Positions 1-10,294 of a stretch of DNA of 64,000 nucleotides are shown here, one piece after another (positions within the stretch are counted from its first letter, which is position 1; each line of letters opens with the position of its first letter). The notes under the pieces are model-generated. The model was not told the DNA's origin and made no database searches. It saw nothing but the letters and a program-made list of their open reading frames with translations. A program made the translations under genes and the position numbers. The DNA comes from Actinomadura pelletieri DSM 43383 (GTDB lineage Bacteria; Actinomycetota; Actinomycetes; Streptosporangiales; Streptosporangiaceae): positions 310,001 to 374,000 of the forward strand of contig NZ_RBWU01000003.1 in assembly GCF_003634705.1 (NCBI RefSeq), in the 5' to 3' direction.

Positions 1-469
1 GAACGTGGACGTGCAGCGCGACCCGGGCGTTCGACACGAACGACTCGAACACGTGCCGGGTCATCGTGGTGTCGTACTCGGGGCCGATCATCGGGGCCAT
101 GCCGGCGGGCTCGGTGTGCACCAGGTAGGGGCGCCCGGACACGTCCACGGTGACCTGCGCGAGCGCCTCGTCCAGCGGGACCGACGCGTCGGCGAAGCGG
201 CGGATGCCGACCTTGTCGCCGAGCGCCTCCCGGAACGCCTGGCCGAGCGCGATCGCGGTGTCCTCGATCGTGTGGTGGCTGTCGATGTGCAGGTCGCCGG
301 TGGTCTTGACGGTCAGGTCGAACGACCCGTGCTTGCCGAGCTGGGCCAGCATGTGGTCGAAGAACCCCACGCCGGTCGCGACGTCGACCCGTCCGGTCCC
401 GTCCAGGTCGATCTCGACGAGGACCTGGGTCTCCCCCGTCCCCCGCTCGACTCGTCCCTTGCGCGTCAC
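1..469 (-). CDS. hisB: Imidazoleglycerol-phosphate dehydratase, 3' end off window
   Basis: Dehydrates imidazoleglycerol phosphate to imidazoleacetol phosphate in histidine synthesis. About 156 residues are visible, starting [16 protein letters not shown] and containing the family motifs [16 protein letters not shown] and [18 protein letters not shown], whose His and Glu residues bind the catalytic manganese. The C-terminal part, roughly a fifth of a usual ~200-residue HisB, lies beyond base 1. The GTG start shares the four bases GTGA with the hisC stop, which indicates translational coupling in a hisD-hisC-hisB operon. This is a monofunctional HisB with no fused phosphatase visible at the N-terminus. 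Confidence 0.96.
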   Translation of the reverse strand, partial: MTRKGRVERGTGETQVLVEIDLDGTGRVDVATGVGFFDHMLAQLGKHGSFDLTVKTTGDLHIDSHHTIEDTAIALGQAFREALGDKVGIRRFADASVPLDEALAQVTVDVSGRPYLVHTEPAGMAPMIGPEYDTTMTRHVFESFVSNARVALHVHV

Positions 470-1578
470 AGACTCTCCTTCGGTGCTTCTGTCAGGGCCG
501 TTCTCAGGGCCGTGCGGAACGCGGCCATCTCCTCCGGGGTGCCGACGCTGACCCGCAGCCACGCGGGCGGCCCGACCTCGCGGATCAGGACCCCGCGGTC
601 GAGAAGGGCCTCCCAGACCTTCCGGCGGTCGTCGAACGTTCCGAACAGGACGAAGTTGGCGTCGGAGTCGGCGACCCGCAGGCCCTCGGCGCGCAGCCAC
701 GTGACCAGGTCGTCGCGTTCCCGGCGCAGCGCCTCGACGCCGCCGAGCAGCTCGTCGCCGTGCGCGAGGGCCGTGCGCGCCACCGCCTGGGTGACGGCCG
801 ACAGGTGGTACGGCAGCCGGACGAGCAGCAGCGCGTCGACGACGGCGGGGTCGGCGGCCAGGTATCCGAGCCGGGTTCCCGCCATCGCGAACGCCTTGGA
901 CATCGTCCGGGTGACGATCAGCCTGGGGTGCCCGTCGAGCAACGTCAGCGCGGACGGCGTTTCCGCGCGGCGGAACTCCGCGTACGCCTCGTCGACGACG
1001 ACCATGCCCGGCGCGACCCGCAGCACCGCCTCGATCGCCTCCAGCGGAAGCGCGGTGCCGGTCGGGTTGTTCGGCGAGGTGAGGAACACGATGTCGGGAC
1101 GGTGCTCCTCGACGGCGGCGACGGCGCGGTCCGGGTCGAGGCCGAAGTCCTCGTCGCGGTGGGCGTCGATCCACCGGGTCCCCGAGACCCCGGTGATGAT
1201 CGGGTGCATCGAGTAGGACGGTTCGAAGCCGAGCGCGGTGCGGCCCGCCCCGCCGAAGGCCAGCAGGATCTGCTGGAGGATCTCGTTGGAGCCGTTCGCG
1301 GCCCACACCCGCGCGGCGGTGAGGTTCGCGCCCGGGGTGTCGCCGTTGAGGAACGCGGCGAGGTCCTCGCGGAGCGCGACGGCGTTCCGGTCGGGGTAGC
1401 GGTTCAGGGTTCCGGCGACGTCCATGACGGCCTCGCCGAGGGCCTTCACGAGCCGCTCGGACGGCGGGTACGGGTTCTCGTTGGTGTTCAGCGCGTACGG
1501 GACGTCCAGCTGCGGCGCGCCGTAGGGTTCACGACCGCGCAGGTCGTCCCGCAGCGGCAGATCGTCGAGCGAGGTCAC
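466..1578 (-). CDS. hisC: Histidinol-phosphate aminotransferase
   Basis: PLP-dependent class I/II aminotransferase of 370 residues that transfers an amino group from glutamate to imidazoleacetol phosphate. Family motifs are [11 protein letters not shown] near the N-terminus, [20 protein letters not shown], and [17 protein letters not shown], which holds the PLP-binding lysine. The open frame runs much further upstream, but the GTG at 1578 is chosen because it overlaps the hisD stop as GTGA and gives the family N-terminus ([15 protein letters not shown]). Second gene of the his operon. A broader aromatic aminotransferase activity cannot be excluded, but the operon makes HisC the best call. Confidence 0.96.
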   Translation of the reverse strand: MTSLDDLPLRDDLRGREPYGAPQLDVPYALNTNENPYPPSERLVKALGEAVMDVAGTLNRYPDRNAVALREDLAAFLNGDTPGANLTAARVWAANGSNEILQQILLAFGGAGRTALGFEPSYSMHPIITGVSGTRWIDAHRDEDFGLDPDRAVAAVEEHRPDIVFLTSPNNPTGTALPLEAIEAVLRVAPGMVVVDEAYAEFRRAETPSALTLLDGHPRLIVTRTMSKAFAMAGTRLGYLAADPAVVDALLLVRLPYHLSAVTQAVARTALAHGDELLGGVEALRRERDDLVTWLRAEGLRVADSDANFVLFGTFDDRRKVWEALLDRGVLIREVGPPAWLRVSVGTPEEMAAFRTALRTALTEAPKESL

Positions 1579-2882
1579 GACGGGATCTCCCAGTCGAAGC
1601 GCGCCTTCAGGGCGGCGCCGTGGGCGGGCAGGTCCTCGGCCTCGGCGAGCGCGACCACGCGGGCGGTCGCCTCGGCGAGCGCGTCCCGGTCGTACTCGAC
1701 GACGTGCACGCCGCGCAGGAACGACTGGACCGACAGGCCCGAGGAGTGGCAGGCGCACCCACCGGTCGGCAGGACGTGGTTCGACCCGGCCAGATAGTCG
1801 CCGAGCGACACCGGCGCGTGCCGTCCCACGAAGATCGCCCCGGCGTTGCGGACCCGGGCGGCGACGGCGGCGGCGTCGGCGGTCTGGATCTCCAGGTGCT
1901 CGGCGGCGTAGGCGTCCACGACCTTCAGCCCGGCCTCGACGTCGTCGACGAGCACGATGCCGGACTGGCGGCCGGCGAGCGCCTCGGTGATCCGCTCGTG
2001 GTGCCTGGTCCGGGCGACCTGCGCCTTCAGTTCGGTCTCCACCTCGTCGGCCAGACGCACCGAGTCGGTGACGAGGACGGCCGCGGCGAGCGTGTCGTGC
2101 TCGGCCTGGCTGATCAGGTCGGCGGCGACGTCCACCGGGCTCGCCGTCGCGTCCGCGAGCACCGCGATCTCGGTCGGCCCCGCCTCGGCGTCGATGCCGA
2201 TCACGCCCTTCAGCAGCCGTTTCGCGGCGGCGACGTACACGTTGCCGGGCCCGGTCACCAGGTCGGCGCGGGGGCATTCCTCGGTGCCGTGGGCGAACAT
2301 CGCGATCGCCTGCGCGCCGCCGGCCGCGTACACCTCGTCCACGCCGAGCAGCGCGCACGCCGCCAGGATCGTCGGGTGCGGCAGCCCGCCGTGCTCGCGC
2401 TGCGGAGGCGAGGTGACGGCGAGCGACCCGACGCCCGCCTCCTGCGCCGGGACGACGTTCATCACCACGCTCGACGGGTACACGGCCCGCCCGCCCGGCA
2501 CGTACAGGCCGACGCGCCCGACCGGGATCCACCGTTCGGTGACGGTTCCTCCGGGCACGACCTGCGTGGTGACGTCGGTGCGGCGCTGCGCGCGGTGCAC
2601 GGCGCGGGCGCGGCGGACGCACTCCTCCAGCGCGTCCCGGACGGCCGGGTCGAGGCCCGCCAGGGCCCGGTCGAGTTCGGCGGCCGGAACACGGACGGTC
2701 TCCGACTCGACCCCGTCGAAGGCCTTGGTGTGCTCCCGCACGGCGACCGAGCCGCGATGGCGCACGTCCTCGCAGATGGGCCGCACCTTCTCAAGGGCGG
2801 CCTCGACGTCGAGTTCGGCGCGGGGCAGCACGGAGCGCAGGTCGCCGGGCAGCGAGCCGCGCAGGTCAATACGGGAAATCAC
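1575..2882 (-). CDS. hisD: Histidinol dehydrogenase
   Basis: NAD- and zinc-dependent enzyme of 435 residues that oxidises L-histidinol to L-histidine in two steps. Recognised by [53 protein letters not shown] and NHVLPTGG, in the expected order. Length and start ([11 protein letters not shown]) match the family. It is the first gene of the visible his operon. The 192-bp region upstream is divergent with the Lon-domain gene and carries a 13-bp palindrome (2975-2987). No T-box or histidine leader peptide was recognised there. Confidence 0.97.
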   Translation of the reverse strand: MISRIDLRGSLPGDLRSVLPRAELDVEAALEKVRPICEDVRHRGSVAVREHTKAFDGVESETVRVPAAELDRALAGLDPAVRDALEECVRRARAVHRAQRRTDVTTQVVPGGTVTERWIPVGRVGLYVPGGRAVYPSSVVMNVVPAQEAGVGSLAVTSPPQREHGGLPHPTILAACALLGVDEVYAAGGAQAIAMFAHGTEECPRADLVTGPGNVYVAAAKRLLKGVIGIDAEAGPTEIAVLADATASPVDVAADLISQAEHDTLAAAVLVTDSVRLADEVETELKAQVARTRHHERITEALAGRQSGIVLVDDVEAGLKVVDAYAAEHLEIQTADAAAVAARVRNAGAIFVGRHAPVSLGDYLAGSNHVLPTGGCACHSSGLSVQSFLRGVHVVEYDRDALAEATARVVALAEAEDLPAHGAALKARFDWEIPS

Positions 2883-2974
2883 CCGTCCAGTCTACGGAGT
2901 CCCGAGGGACGGTCGGCGAAGGCGTCCACGACGAGCATCCTCATGCGCCGACGCCACCGTGCGGTGACTTCCGC

Positions 2975-3027
2975 TTCACACTGTGAAAAATCACCCCTTA
3001 CCAAGATCATCGGAGAGGACGTAGGCT
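2975..3027 (+). promoter_or_regulatory. Divergent hisD / Lon-domain gene control region
   Basis: Two elements are visible. TTCACACTGTGAA (2975-2987) is a perfect odd palindrome and could be an operator. TTACCA (2998-3003) and TAGGCT (3022-3027), separated by 18 bp, resemble an actinobacterial -35/-10 pair for the plus-strand gene at 3075. The regulator is unknown, and the promoter is inferred from consensus only. Confidence 0.35.
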
Positions 3028-3074
3028 GTCGCGGAAGGGCGCTTCCCGGCGGCGCCCACGACGTGGGAGAGACA

Positions 3075-3737
3075 GTGACGGAGCGGCTCGCCCTGTTTCC
3101 GCTGGGCACCGTGCTGTTCCCCGGCCTGATGCTGCCGCTGCACCTGTTCGAGGACCGCTATCTCAGCATGATCGGCGACCTGCTGGAACGCCCCGAGCCG
3201 CGCGGCTTCGGCGTCGTCGGCATCGAACTCGGCCACGAGGTCGGCGAGGGCTCCGCGCACCGCCTCGCCGAGATCGGCTGCGTCGCCGAGCTGCGGGACG
3301 CCCGGCGCCATCCGGACGGCCGGTACGACGTCGTGACGGTCGGCGCCCGCCGCTTCCGGCTGAAGGAGCTGGACCGCTCACGGCCCTACCTGCAGGGCGA
3401 GGTGGAGTACCTCCCCGAGGAGCCGGGCCCCGACCCGGAACCCGCGGCGCTGCGCGTGCGGCGCCTGTTCCGGCTGTACCGGCGGCGGCTGGCCACCGCG
3501 GGCGCCGGTTCGTTCGAGAAGGGCGATCCGCCGGACGACCCGGTCGCGCTGTCCTATGTGATCGCCGCGTCGCTCGTGCTGGACGGGCACGAGAAACAGC
3601 GGCTGCTGGAGTGCGAGGACGCGGCGCTGCGGCTGGAGTGCGAGGGCGACCTGCTGGCCAGGGAGAACCGCATCCTGGACGTGCTGCCCATGATCCCCGC
3701 GGGGCAGTTCCTGGACGGGTCGTTCCACCCCAACTGA
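3075..3737 (+). CDS. LON peptidase substrate-binding domain protein
   Basis: Stand-alone version (220 residues) of the N-terminal PUA-like domain of Lon protease, with no AAA or protease domain following. The start TERLALFPLGTVLFPGLMLPLHLFEDRY is the diagnostic LPLHxFExRY strand pair, followed by GFGVVGIELG and a mostly helical C-terminal half. The GTG at 3075 is chosen because GGGAGAG lies just upstream and the domain begins there. Such proteins are widespread in actinomycetes, and a role in substrate or peptide binding is presumed rather than shown. It is monocistronic or paired with the next gene, 22 bp away. Confidence 0.85.
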   Translation: MTERLALFPLGTVLFPGLMLPLHLFEDRYLSMIGDLLERPEPRGFGVVGIELGHEVGEGSAHRLAEIGCVAELRDARRHPDGRYDVVTVGARRFRLKELDRSRPYLQGEVEYLPEEPGPDPEPAALRVRRLFRLYRRRLATAGAGSFEKGDPPDDPVALSYVIAASLVLDGHEKQRLLECEDAALRLECEGDLLARENRILDVLPMIPAGQFLDGSFHPN

Positions 3738-3759
3738 CCGGGCACGGCAGACTGCTCCC

Positions 3760-4248
3760 ATGAGCGGCACCCGGAAGGGCGGCACCCCGGCGACCAACGC
3801 CGCCGCCAAGGCGAAGATCGAGTTCACCCTGCACGCCTACGAGCCCGACCCGGACGCCGAGTCGTACGGGAAGGCCGCCGCCGACGCGCTCGGAGTCTCC
3901 CACGACCGGCTGTTCAAGACGCTGCTCGCCGAGGTCGACGGGCGGCTCACCGTCGGTGTCGTCCCGGTGTCGTCCAGCCTGGACCTGAAGGCCCTCGCGG
4001 CGGCGACGGGCGGCAAGCGGGCGCGGATGGCCGAGCCGCGCGACGCCGAACGCGCCACCGGGTACGTCGTCGGCGGGATCAGCCCGCTCGGGCAGCGCAG
4101 GCGGCTGCCGACCGTGATCGACGCGTCGGTGTCAGACCTCGCGACCGTCTACGTCTCGGCCGGCAGGCGCGGACTCCAGATCGAACTCGTCCCCGCCGAC
4201 CTCGTCCGCCTCACCGGCGCGCGGCTCGCCTCGATCGGCCGAGGGTAG
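3760..4248 (+). CDS. ybaK: YbaK-type aminoacyl-tRNA deacylase (Cys-tRNA(Pro))
   Basis: Trans-editing enzyme of 162 residues in the YbaK/EbsC family, expected to hydrolyse Cys-tRNA(Pro) made in error by prolyl-tRNA synthetase. Visible family features are the N-terminal GTPATNAAAKAKIEFTLHAYE, then DRLFKTLLAEVDG with the conserved catalytic-pocket lysine, VPVSSSLDLKALAAA, and the glycine loop YVVGGISPLGQRRRLPTVID. The length is normal. Its last 117 bases overlap the 3' end of the minus-strand gene at 4132-4749. Substrate specificity within the YbaK/ProX group cannot be settled from sequence alone. Confidence 0.92.
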   Translation: MSGTRKGGTPATNAAAKAKIEFTLHAYEPDPDAESYGKAAADALGVSHDRLFKTLLAEVDGRLTVGVVPVSSSLDLKALAAATGGKRARMAEPRDAERATGYVVGGISPLGQRRRLPTVIDASVSDLATVYVSAGRRGLQIELVPADLVRLTGARLASIGRG

Positions 4249-4749
4249 CCGCCGGACGACCAGCTCCAGCAGCCCGTACACGGCGACCGCGGCCAGCGCC
4301 CAGAAGACGAGGACGCCCCGGGCGCGCAGGTCGGCGACCCCGGCCACCCGGGTGCCGTCGCGGGCCGTCCGGGCCGCGTCCTGGAACTCCCCGAGCCCGA
4401 TCATGTGGCCGGTCCGCCAGGCGAGGACCGCGGCGGCCCCACCGCCCACGGCCAGCCCCAGCAGCAGCGCCATGTCGTTGCCGCGACCGCCCGCCAGGTA
4501 GGCGGCCACCCCGGACAGCAGCCCGGCGACCAGGGCGAGGACGGCGAACCGCGCGTCGATGCCGATGGGCCCCTGGCCTTCCGGATCGGCAAGCAAAGGC
4601 TCACCTTGGACTATGACGTACATGACCTCGGGGATGGACTTGGCCCACAGCACTCCCACCAGCGGGCCCGTCAGCGCGATGATGACGGCCGTCACCGTCC
4701 CAACGATCAAGAACCTCGCCGCCGAGAGCCTGCCGGTGGGTTCCCGCAC
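4132..4749 (-). CDS. DUF2567-like membrane protein
   Basis: Putative integral membrane protein of 205 residues. Four hydrophobic segments are visible: FLIVGTVTAVIIALTGPLVG, FAVLALVAGLLSGVAAYLAG, MALLLGLAVGGGAAAVLAW and VLVFWALAAVAVYGLLELVV. An acidic, disordered C-terminal tail follows. The layout resembles DUF2567 proteins of actinomycetes, whose function is unknown. The GTG at 4749 is preceded by GAGGAG at about 8 bases, so earlier in-frame codons are rejected. The acidic tail is encoded in the 117 bases that run antisense to ybaK, so if the true stop lay elsewhere the tail would be the doubtful part. Confidence 0.75.
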   Translation of the reverse strand: MREPTGRLSAARFLIVGTVTAVIIALTGPLVGVLWAKSIPEVMYVIVQGEPLLADPEGQGPIGIDARFAVLALVAGLLSGVAAYLAGGRGNDMALLLGLAVGGGAAAVLAWRTGHMIGLGEFQDAARTARDGTRVAGVADLRARGVLVFWALAAVAVYGLLELVVRRLPSADRGEPRAGEADEVGGDEFDLESAPAGRDVDGREV

Positions 4750-4846
4750 CTCGTACGCTCCTCGTTGGAAGTCCTCTGACAGCGAAAGCCTAGCCTGTCC
4801 GAATACGCCCCACGAGCGCCTCGACCCCTGGGATAATGTGCCCGAC

Positions 4847-5551
4847 ATGTCCGGATTCAGCCCCGCGTTCGAACGCCTCGGCGCCGCGCTGGCGGCCGTC
4901 GTCCTGCAGCAGCAGGAGACGCTCGCCGAGTTCCTGCCGCGCGAGGACTGGAGCGCCGACCTGACCGCCCGCACCTACTCCAGCGGCGGCGTCACGGTCC
5001 GGGTCTCGCTGCTCGGCAGCTACGCCGCGCGCGAGCGCACCTGGCTGTGGGGCTGGGCCAACCCGCAGTTCGGCGCCGCGCATCCCGCGGCCGCCGCCAC
5101 CCTCGCCGTCCGGGCGGTCGGCGAACGCCTCGGCGTCACCGAGTTCACCACCCCCGAGGTCGACCTGTCCTGGTACGACGGCCCCGCCGGGCACGGCGGC
5201 GAACTGATCGCGATGGCGGCGGGCGGCGTCCTCGGCGGCGGCGGGTACATCGGCGCCGGATACGACGGCGGCTCCGCCTACCTGCATGTGGACGACCCGC
5301 AGGCCCCGGTCGCCCGCTGGGATCCCGTACCCGTCCCCCGCCTCCTGGCGAACGCGACGAGCCTGTTCCCGCACGAGCCGCGCCTGACCCTCGCCGGGTT
5401 CCTGTCCCACCACCGCGTCCCGTATCGGCAGACCGACCTGCTGACCGAGGCGTTCCCGCCCGGCGGCGGCACCGCCCGCGCCCGCTTCGACGGCCTCGGC
5501 CGCTTCGTCGGCTGGCAGTCCGAGCTGACCCCCGCCGCCCTGGGCTCCTGA
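4847..5551 (+). CDS. DUF6882-like protein
   Basis: Soluble protein of 234 residues. It starts MSGFSPAFERLGAALAAVVL and contains WLWGWANP, which resembles proteins grouped as DUF6882, then a glycine-rich stretch (MAAGGVLGGGGYIGAGYDGG) and a C-terminal half with HxxP and aromatic residues. No catalytic motif, signal peptide or membrane segment is seen. No clear Shine-Dalgarno precedes the ATG. A GATAAT at 4832-4837 lies about ten bases upstream, so a leaderless mRNA is possible. An alternative GTG start lies three codons upstream. It converges with dnaE. Confidence 0.7.
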   Translation: MSGFSPAFERLGAALAAVVLQQQETLAEFLPREDWSADLTARTYSSGGVTVRVSLLGSYAARERTWLWGWANPQFGAAHPAAAATLAVRAVGERLGVTEFTTPEVDLSWYDGPAGHGGELIAMAAGGVLGGGGYIGAGYDGGSAYLHVDDPQAPVARWDPVPVPRLLANATSLFPHEPRLTLAGFLSHHRVPYRQTDLLTEAFPPGGGTARARFDGLGRFVGWQSELTPAALGS

Positions 5552-5612
5552 TCGCCCCCGGCCCGGCCGGGCTCCTGGCGCCCTGCCGCGCCCTACCGGT
5601 TCGGCGTCCCGG

Positions 5613-8600
5613 TCAGCCCAGGCAGGAGGGGCCGAGAAGCTGTTTCAGGTCGCCCATCAGGGCGGGTGAGGGTGCCACGCGGAGCCGGTCGTCCAGACGG
5701 ACGACGGTCGTGCGGGGCCCGTTCTGGACGTGCAGGTGCACCTCGGCGGAGCCTGGGTGGGTGATCAGGACCTCCTTGAGCCGGGACACCGTCGGCGGGG
5801 TGCACCGGCCGAGCGGCATCGTGACCGCGAACGGCCCGGTCGCGTCGGTGATGGTCAGGTCGGGCTGGGTGACCTCCATCGCGATGATCTTCGCGACGTC
5901 CTCGCGGCGGTCCAGACGGCCCTTGACGACGAGGATCGCGTCCTCGGCGAGGAGCGTGGAGCACAGCTGGTAGGACGACGGGAAGCACATCACCTCGATG
6001 GAGCCGCCGAGGTCCTCCAGCTGGAACATGGCCCACGAGTTGCCCTGCTTGGTCACCTTCCGCTGCAGGCCCGACAGGAGCCCGGCGAGCACCACGACCT
6101 GGCCGTCGGGGCGCTCCCCCTCGTTCAGGGCCGCGATGGTGGAGTCGGCCTCGCGTTCCAGGATGTGCTCCACGCCGAGGAGCGGATGGTCGGAGACGTA
6201 CAGGCCGAGCATCTCGCGTTCGAAGGCGAGCAGGGTGGTCTTGTCCCACTCCTCGCCCTCGGGGATGGCGACGGCGAACGCGTCGTCGGCGCCGTCGTCC
6301 TCCAGCGCGCCGAAGAGGGAGTCCTGGCCGACGGCCTCCTTGCGCTTGATGTCGATGACCGAGTCGATGGCCTGCTCGTGCACCATCAGCAGCGCCTTGC
6401 GTTGGTGGCCGAGCTCGTCGAACGCGCCCGCCTTGATGAGCGACTCCACGACCCGCTTGTTGCACACGATCGGCGGGACCTTGTTGAGGAAGTCGTTGAA
6501 GTCGGTGTAGGCGCCCTTCTCCCTGCGGGCGGCGACGATGCCGTCCACGACGTTGGCGCCGACGTTGCGGACCGCCGACAGCCCGAACCGGATCTCGGTG
6601 TCGCCCAGCGGGGTGAAGTCGGCCTCGGAGGTGTTGACGTCCGGCGGCAGGACCTTCAGGCCCATCCGGCGGCACTCCGACAGGTAGAGGGCGCTCTTGT
6701 CCTTGTCGTCGCCGACGGACGTGAGCAGCCCCGCCATGTACTCGGCGGGGTAGTTCGCCTTCAGGTAGGCCGTCCAGTAGGACACCAGGCCGTACGCGGC
6801 GGAGTGCGCCTTGTTGAAGGCGTAGTCGGAGAACGGGACGAGGATGTCCCACAGGGTCTTGACGGCCTCCTTGGAGAAGCCGTTGTCGAGCATCCCCTGT
6901 TCGAAGCCGACGAACTGGGCGTCCAGCTCGGCCTTCTTCTTCTTGCCCATGACGCGGCGGAGCAGATCCGCTTTGCCGAGCGTGTAGCCCGCCACCTTCT
7001 GCGCGATCGCCATCACCTGCTCCTGATAGACGATCAGGCCGTAGGTGGTGTCGAGGATCTCCTTGAGCGGCTCCTCCAGCTCAGGATGGATCGGGGTGAT
7101 CTCCTGCTGGCCGTTCTTGCGCAGCGCGTAGTTGGTGTGGGAGTTGGCGCCCATCGGGCCGGGCCGATACAGGGCGCCGACGGCGGAGATGTCCTCGAAG
7201 TTGTCGGGCTTCATCAGCCGCAGCAGCGAGCGCATCGGGCCGCCGTCGAACTGGAACACGCCGAGGGTGTCGCCGCGGGCGAGCAGGTCGTAGGTGGGCT
7301 GGTCGTCCAGCGGAAGGGCGAGCAGGTCGACCTCGACGCCCTTGTTCTTCTTGATGCCGCGCAGCGCGTCGTCGATGATCGTCAGGTTCCGCAGGCCCAG
7401 GAAGTCCATCTTCAGCAGGCCGAGCGACTCGCAGGTCGGATAGTCGAACTGCGTGATGATCGCGCCGTCGGCGTCCCGGCGCATGATCGGGATATGGTCG
7501 GTGATCGTCTCACCGGACATGATCACCCCGGCGGCGTGCACGCCGGTCTGGCGGATCAGGCCCTCCAGACCCTGCGCCAGGTCCATGATCTGCTTGACGT
7601 CGGTCTCTTCCTCGTACAGCTTGCGCAGCTCGCCCGCCTCGCCGTGGCGGGGGTGCTTGTCGTCGAAGATGCCCGACAGCGGGATGTCCTTGCCCATGAC
7701 GGCGGGCGGGAACGCCTTGGAGATGCGGTCGCCGAGCGCGTACGGGAAGCCGAGGACGCGGCCCGCGTCCTTGATGGCGGCCTTCGCCTTGATGGTGCCG
7801 AACGTGGCGATGAAGGAGACCTTGTCGGCGCCCCACTTCTCCGTCGTGTACTTGATGACCTCGGCGCGCCGATCTTCAGGGAAGTCGATGTCGATGTCGG
7901 GCATCGACGCGCGCTCGGGGTTCAGGAACCGCTCGAAGATCAGCCCGTGTGGGATCGGGTCGAGGTCGGTGATGCCCATCGCGTAGGCGATCAGCGATCC
8001 GGCGGCGCTGCCGCGGCCGGGGCCGACGAGGATGCCGTTCTCCTTGGCCCACATGATGAAGTCGGCGACGACGAGGAAGTAGGACGGGTACCCCTTGCCG
8101 AGGATGACGCCCATCTCGTACTCGGCCTGCTCCTTGTACCCGTCGGGCAGGCCGTCCGGGAAGCGGCGCTCCAGCCCCTTCCAGACCTCCTTGCGGAACC
8201 AGGACTCCTCCGTCTCGCCCTCGGGGACGGGGAAGCGGGGGCTGAGGTCCCGGTACTCGAACATCCCCTCGGGCTCGACCCGCTCGGCGATGAGGAGGGT
8301 GTTGCGGCAGCCCTCGGCCCAGATGTCGGACGAGTCGATGGCGCGCATCTCCTCGGCCGTCTTCAGGTAGTAGCCGGAGCCGTCGAACCTGAACCGGTCG
8401 GGGTCGGCGAGCTGCTTGCCGACCTGCACGCACAGGAGCGCGTCGTGCGCGGTGGCCTCCGACTCGTGCGTGTAGTGGGAGTCGTTGGTGACGACGGGCG
8501 GGATGTTCAGCTTCTTGCTGATCTCGATCAGGCCGTCACGGACCCGGCGTTCGATCTCCAACCCGTGGTCCATCAGCTCCAGGAAGTAGTTCTCCTTGCC

Positions 8601-9143
8601 GAGGATGTCCTGGAACGTCGCGGCGGCCTTGAGCGCCTCGTCGAACTGGCCGAGCCGCAGCCGGGTCTGCACCTTCCCGGACGGGCAGCCGGTCGTCGCC
8701 ATGATCCCGTCGGCGTGCTCGGCGAGGAGTTCCTCGTCCATCCGGGCGTACTTGAAGACGAAGCCCTCGGTGTAGGCGCGGCTGGACAGCTTGAACAGGT
8801 TGTGCAGGCCCGCCTTGTTCCGCGCCCACAGCGTCATGTGGTTGATGAGGCCGCCGCCGGAGACGTCGTCGCGCTTCTGGCTCGGCTCGCCCCACTGGAC
8901 CTTCTTCTTGTGGAACCGGGACTCGGGCGCCATGTACGCCTCGATCCCGATGATCGGGGTGACCCCGGCCGCCGTCGCCTGCTTGTGGAAGTCGTAGGCG
9001 CCGTGCATGTTGCCGTGGTCGGTCATGGCGATGGCGGGCATCTTCTGCCGCCCGACCTCGTCGAACATCTGCTTCAACCGGGCGGCTCCATCGAGCATGG
9101 AGTACTCGGTATGCACGTGCAGATGAACGAAAGAGTCGGCCAT
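5613..9143 (-). CDS. dnaE: DNA polymerase III subunit alpha
   Basis: Replicative polymerase of 1176 residues, the usual length for DnaE1 (DnaE2/ImuC is shorter). The N-terminal PHP domain starts [20 protein letters not shown] and continues with [16 protein letters not shown]. The palm contains [16 protein letters not shown] and the catalytic aspartates in [13 protein letters not shown]. Fingers, helix-hairpin-helix, an OB fold ([19 protein letters not shown]) and a C-terminal tau-binding region follow. The ATG at 9143 has AGGAGG upstream, and in-frame codons further upstream do not extend the conserved PHP start. It appears monocistronic, with a 127-bp gap to the AraC-type gene upstream. A very long open frame on the opposite strand is a codon-bias shadow. 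Confidence 0.98.
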   Translation of the reverse strand: MADSFVHLHVHTEYSMLDGAARLKQMFDEVGRQKMPAIAMTDHGNMHGAYDFHKQATAAGVTPIIGIEAYMAPESRFHKKKVQWGEPSQKRDDVSGGGLINHMTLWARNKAGLHNLFKLSSRAYTEGFVFKYARMDEELLAEHADGIMATTGCPSGKVQTRLRLGQFDEALKAAATFQDILGKENYFLELMDHGLEIERRVRDGLIEISKKLNIPPVVTNDSHYTHESEATAHDALLCVQVGKQLADPDRFRFDGSGYYLKTAEEMRAIDSSDIWAEGCRNTLLIAERVEPEGMFEYRDLSPRFPVPEGETEESWFRKEVWKGLERRFPDGLPDGYKEQAEYEMGVILGKGYPSYFLVVADFIMWAKENGILVGPGRGSAAGSLIAYAMGITDLDPIPHGLIFERFLNPERASMPDIDIDFPEDRRAEVIKYTTEKWGADKVSFIATFGTIKAKAAIKDAGRVLGFPYALGDRISKAFPPAVMGKDIPLSGIFDDKHPRHGEAGELRKLYEEETDVKQIMDLAQGLEGLIRQTGVHAAGVIMSGETITDHIPIMRRDADGAIITQFDYPTCESLGLLKMDFLGLRNLTIIDDALRGIKKNKGVEVDLLALPLDDQPTYDLLARGDTLGVFQFDGGPMRSLLRLMKPDNFEDISAVGALYRPGPMGANSHTNYALRKNGQQEITPIHPELEEPLKEILDTTYGLIVYQEQVMAIAQKVAGYTLGKADLLRRVMGKKKKAELDAQFVGFEQGMLDNGFSKEAVKTLWDILVPFSDYAFNKAHSAAYGLVSYWTAYLKANYPAEYMAGLLTSVGDDKDKSALYLSECRRMGLKVLPPDVNTSEADFTPLGDTEIRFGLSAVRNVGANVVDGIVAARREKGAYTDFNDFLNKVPPIVCNKRVVESLIKAGAFDELGHQRKALLMVHEQAIDSVIDIKRKEAVGQDSLFGALEDDGADDAFAVAIPEGEEWDKTTLLAFEREMLGLYVSDHPLLGVEHILEREADSTIAALNEGERPDGQVVVLAGLLSGLQRKVTKQGNSWAMFQLEDLGGSIEVMCFPSSYQLCSTLLAEDAILVVKGRLDRREDVAKIIAMEVTQPDLTITDATGPFAVTMPLGRCTPPTVSRLKEVLITHPGSAEVHLHVQNGPRTTVVRLDDRLRVAPSPALMGDLKQLLGPSCLG

Positions 9144-9270
9144 GCCCGCTGCGCCTCCTACTTGTCGCATGCGACCGCCCACGTACCTGGGCGGCACGTG
9201 ATCGCGATCATCGGTCCCGGGGGAAGATCGTCGTCTCGGCGGGGGCCGGGACGACGCGGTGAATGAGAGC

Positions 9271-10137
9271 CTAACTCGCTTCTCGTGTCCCACGCGCCCC
9301 GACGCGCCCAATCGTCCGGGCACTACGGTAGGCACCCGGCGGCACACCGAGGGTGCGCTTGAAATGCCGGGTCAGGTGGGCCTGGTCGGCGAAACCGGTG
9401 CGGGCCGCGACCTCGGCGGGCCGCAGACCGGTGTCCAGCAGAACGCGCGCCTCCCGTACGCGCACCTGGTTCAGGTAGGCGTGCGGCGGCAGGCCGACGC
9501 TGTCGCGGAACGCCCGCAACAGCGGGAACGGGCGGGTGCCGACGGCCTCCGCCAACTGCTCCAGCGACGGCGGGTCGAGGAGGTTCGCGTGCAGGATGTC
9601 ACGGGCCTCGCGGACGGCGCGCGGCATGCCGATGGGGCCGCCCCTCACCCGGAGCCCGTGGGCGTGCCGGGTGAGCAGCCGCGCCAGGGTCGTCCGCAGC
9701 AGAGTGGACGCCGCCAGCGCGTCGCCCTTCTCCCCGGCCCGGTGGACGGCCCGCAGCAGACCGGCGACGGCCGGGTCGTCGAGGACGGGGGCCGGGAACA
9801 CGGGCGTGCCGGTCCGCGCGATCCGGTCGGCGGCCAGGTCGGCGGCCACGTCCGCGACGACGTCGACCGGCGGGTAGATCACCTGGTACGCCCAGCCCTC
9901 CGGCGCGCCCGCGTGCCCGCCGTGGACGACGCCGGGATTGACCACGACGACCGATCCGGGCCCGGCGCGCTGCACGCCGCCGGGGTGTTCGAACTCCTCC
10001 ACGCCCGCGTCGATGACGCCGAACACGTACCCGTCATGGGTGTGGCGGGCGAACCGGTGGGTGACGTAACGCGCCCGCAGCAGGTCGACCTCCGGTAGCG
10101 CCGGATGCCGGAAATAGTGCGCGACCTCGTCCCCCAT
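9271..10137 (-). CDS. AraC family transcriptional regulator
   Basis: One-component regulator of 288 residues. An N-terminal cupin-type sensor ([21 protein letters not shown] to NPGVVHGG) is followed by a C-terminal AraC DNA-binding domain with two helix-turn-helix units: [20 protein letters not shown], then [20 protein letters not shown] with the family signature GVPPGAYR. AraC regulators of this type are commonly beside azlCD. Here the divergent plus-strand genes are chorismate mutase and azlCD, so control of the amino-acid transporter is a reasonable inference. It ends 127 bp before dnaE, in the same direction. The ligand is unknown. Confidence 0.93.
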   Translation of the reverse strand: MGDEVAHYFRHPALPEVDLLRARYVTHRFARHTHDGYVFGVIDAGVEEFEHPGGVQRAGPGSVVVVNPGVVHGGHAGAPEGWAYQVIYPPVDVVADVAADLAADRIARTGTPVFPAPVLDDPAVAGLLRAVHRAGEKGDALAASTLLRTTLARLLTRHAHGLRVRGGPIGMPRAVREARDILHANLLDPPSLEQLAEAVGTRPFPLLRAFRDSVGLPPHAYLNQVRVREARVLLDTGLRPAEVAARTGFADQAHLTRHFKRTLGVPPGAYRSARTIGRVGARGTREAS

Positions 10138-10190
10138 GACGGGACATCCTATCGGGAATGTCTCAATCGGCGAGATGATCCGTCCACGGT

Positions 10191-10221
10191 TTGACGGGCA
10201 CCCGGCGTCCCGACATACGAT
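10191..10221 (+). promoter_or_regulatory. Candidate promoter of the chorismate mutase leader
   Basis: TTGACG (10191-10196) and TACGAT (10216-10221) are separated by 19 bp, slightly longer than ideal. Transcription would begin about 7 bases after the -10 element, at or next to the GTG at 10229. This predicts a leaderless mRNA whose first codon starts the leader peptide. It is read by consensus only. Confidence 0.5.
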
Positions 10222-10228
10222 CGGGTCC

Positions 10229-10294
10229 GTGGAACGTCGCTATTTCAGGTTTACGCGGCCGGCTCCGGATGAGCCCGCCGACGCCGCGACCTGA
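10229..10294 (+). CDS. Putative 21-residue leader peptide with Tyr/Phe control codons
   Basis: A GTG-initiated frame encodes VERRYFRFTRPAPDEPADAAT and stops with TGA at 10292-10294. Codons 5-8 are TAT TTC AGG TTT, giving Tyr-Phe-Arg-Phe. TAT, AGG and TTT are rare in a genome this GC-rich, as expected for stalling codons. The frame sits between a candidate promoter and a terminator-like hairpin, 120 bp upstream of a chorismate mutase gene, an enzyme on the route to Phe and Tyr. This fits ribosome-mediated attenuation. Translation has not been shown. Confidence 0.55.
   Translation: MERRYFRFTRPAPDEPADAAT

Noticed and set aside
5730..9266. Open frame of nearly 1180 codons antisense to dnaE
   Set aside because: Low-complexity translation rich in Arg, Gly, Val and Asp with no family motif; explained by GC bias at third positions of dnaE on the other strand.
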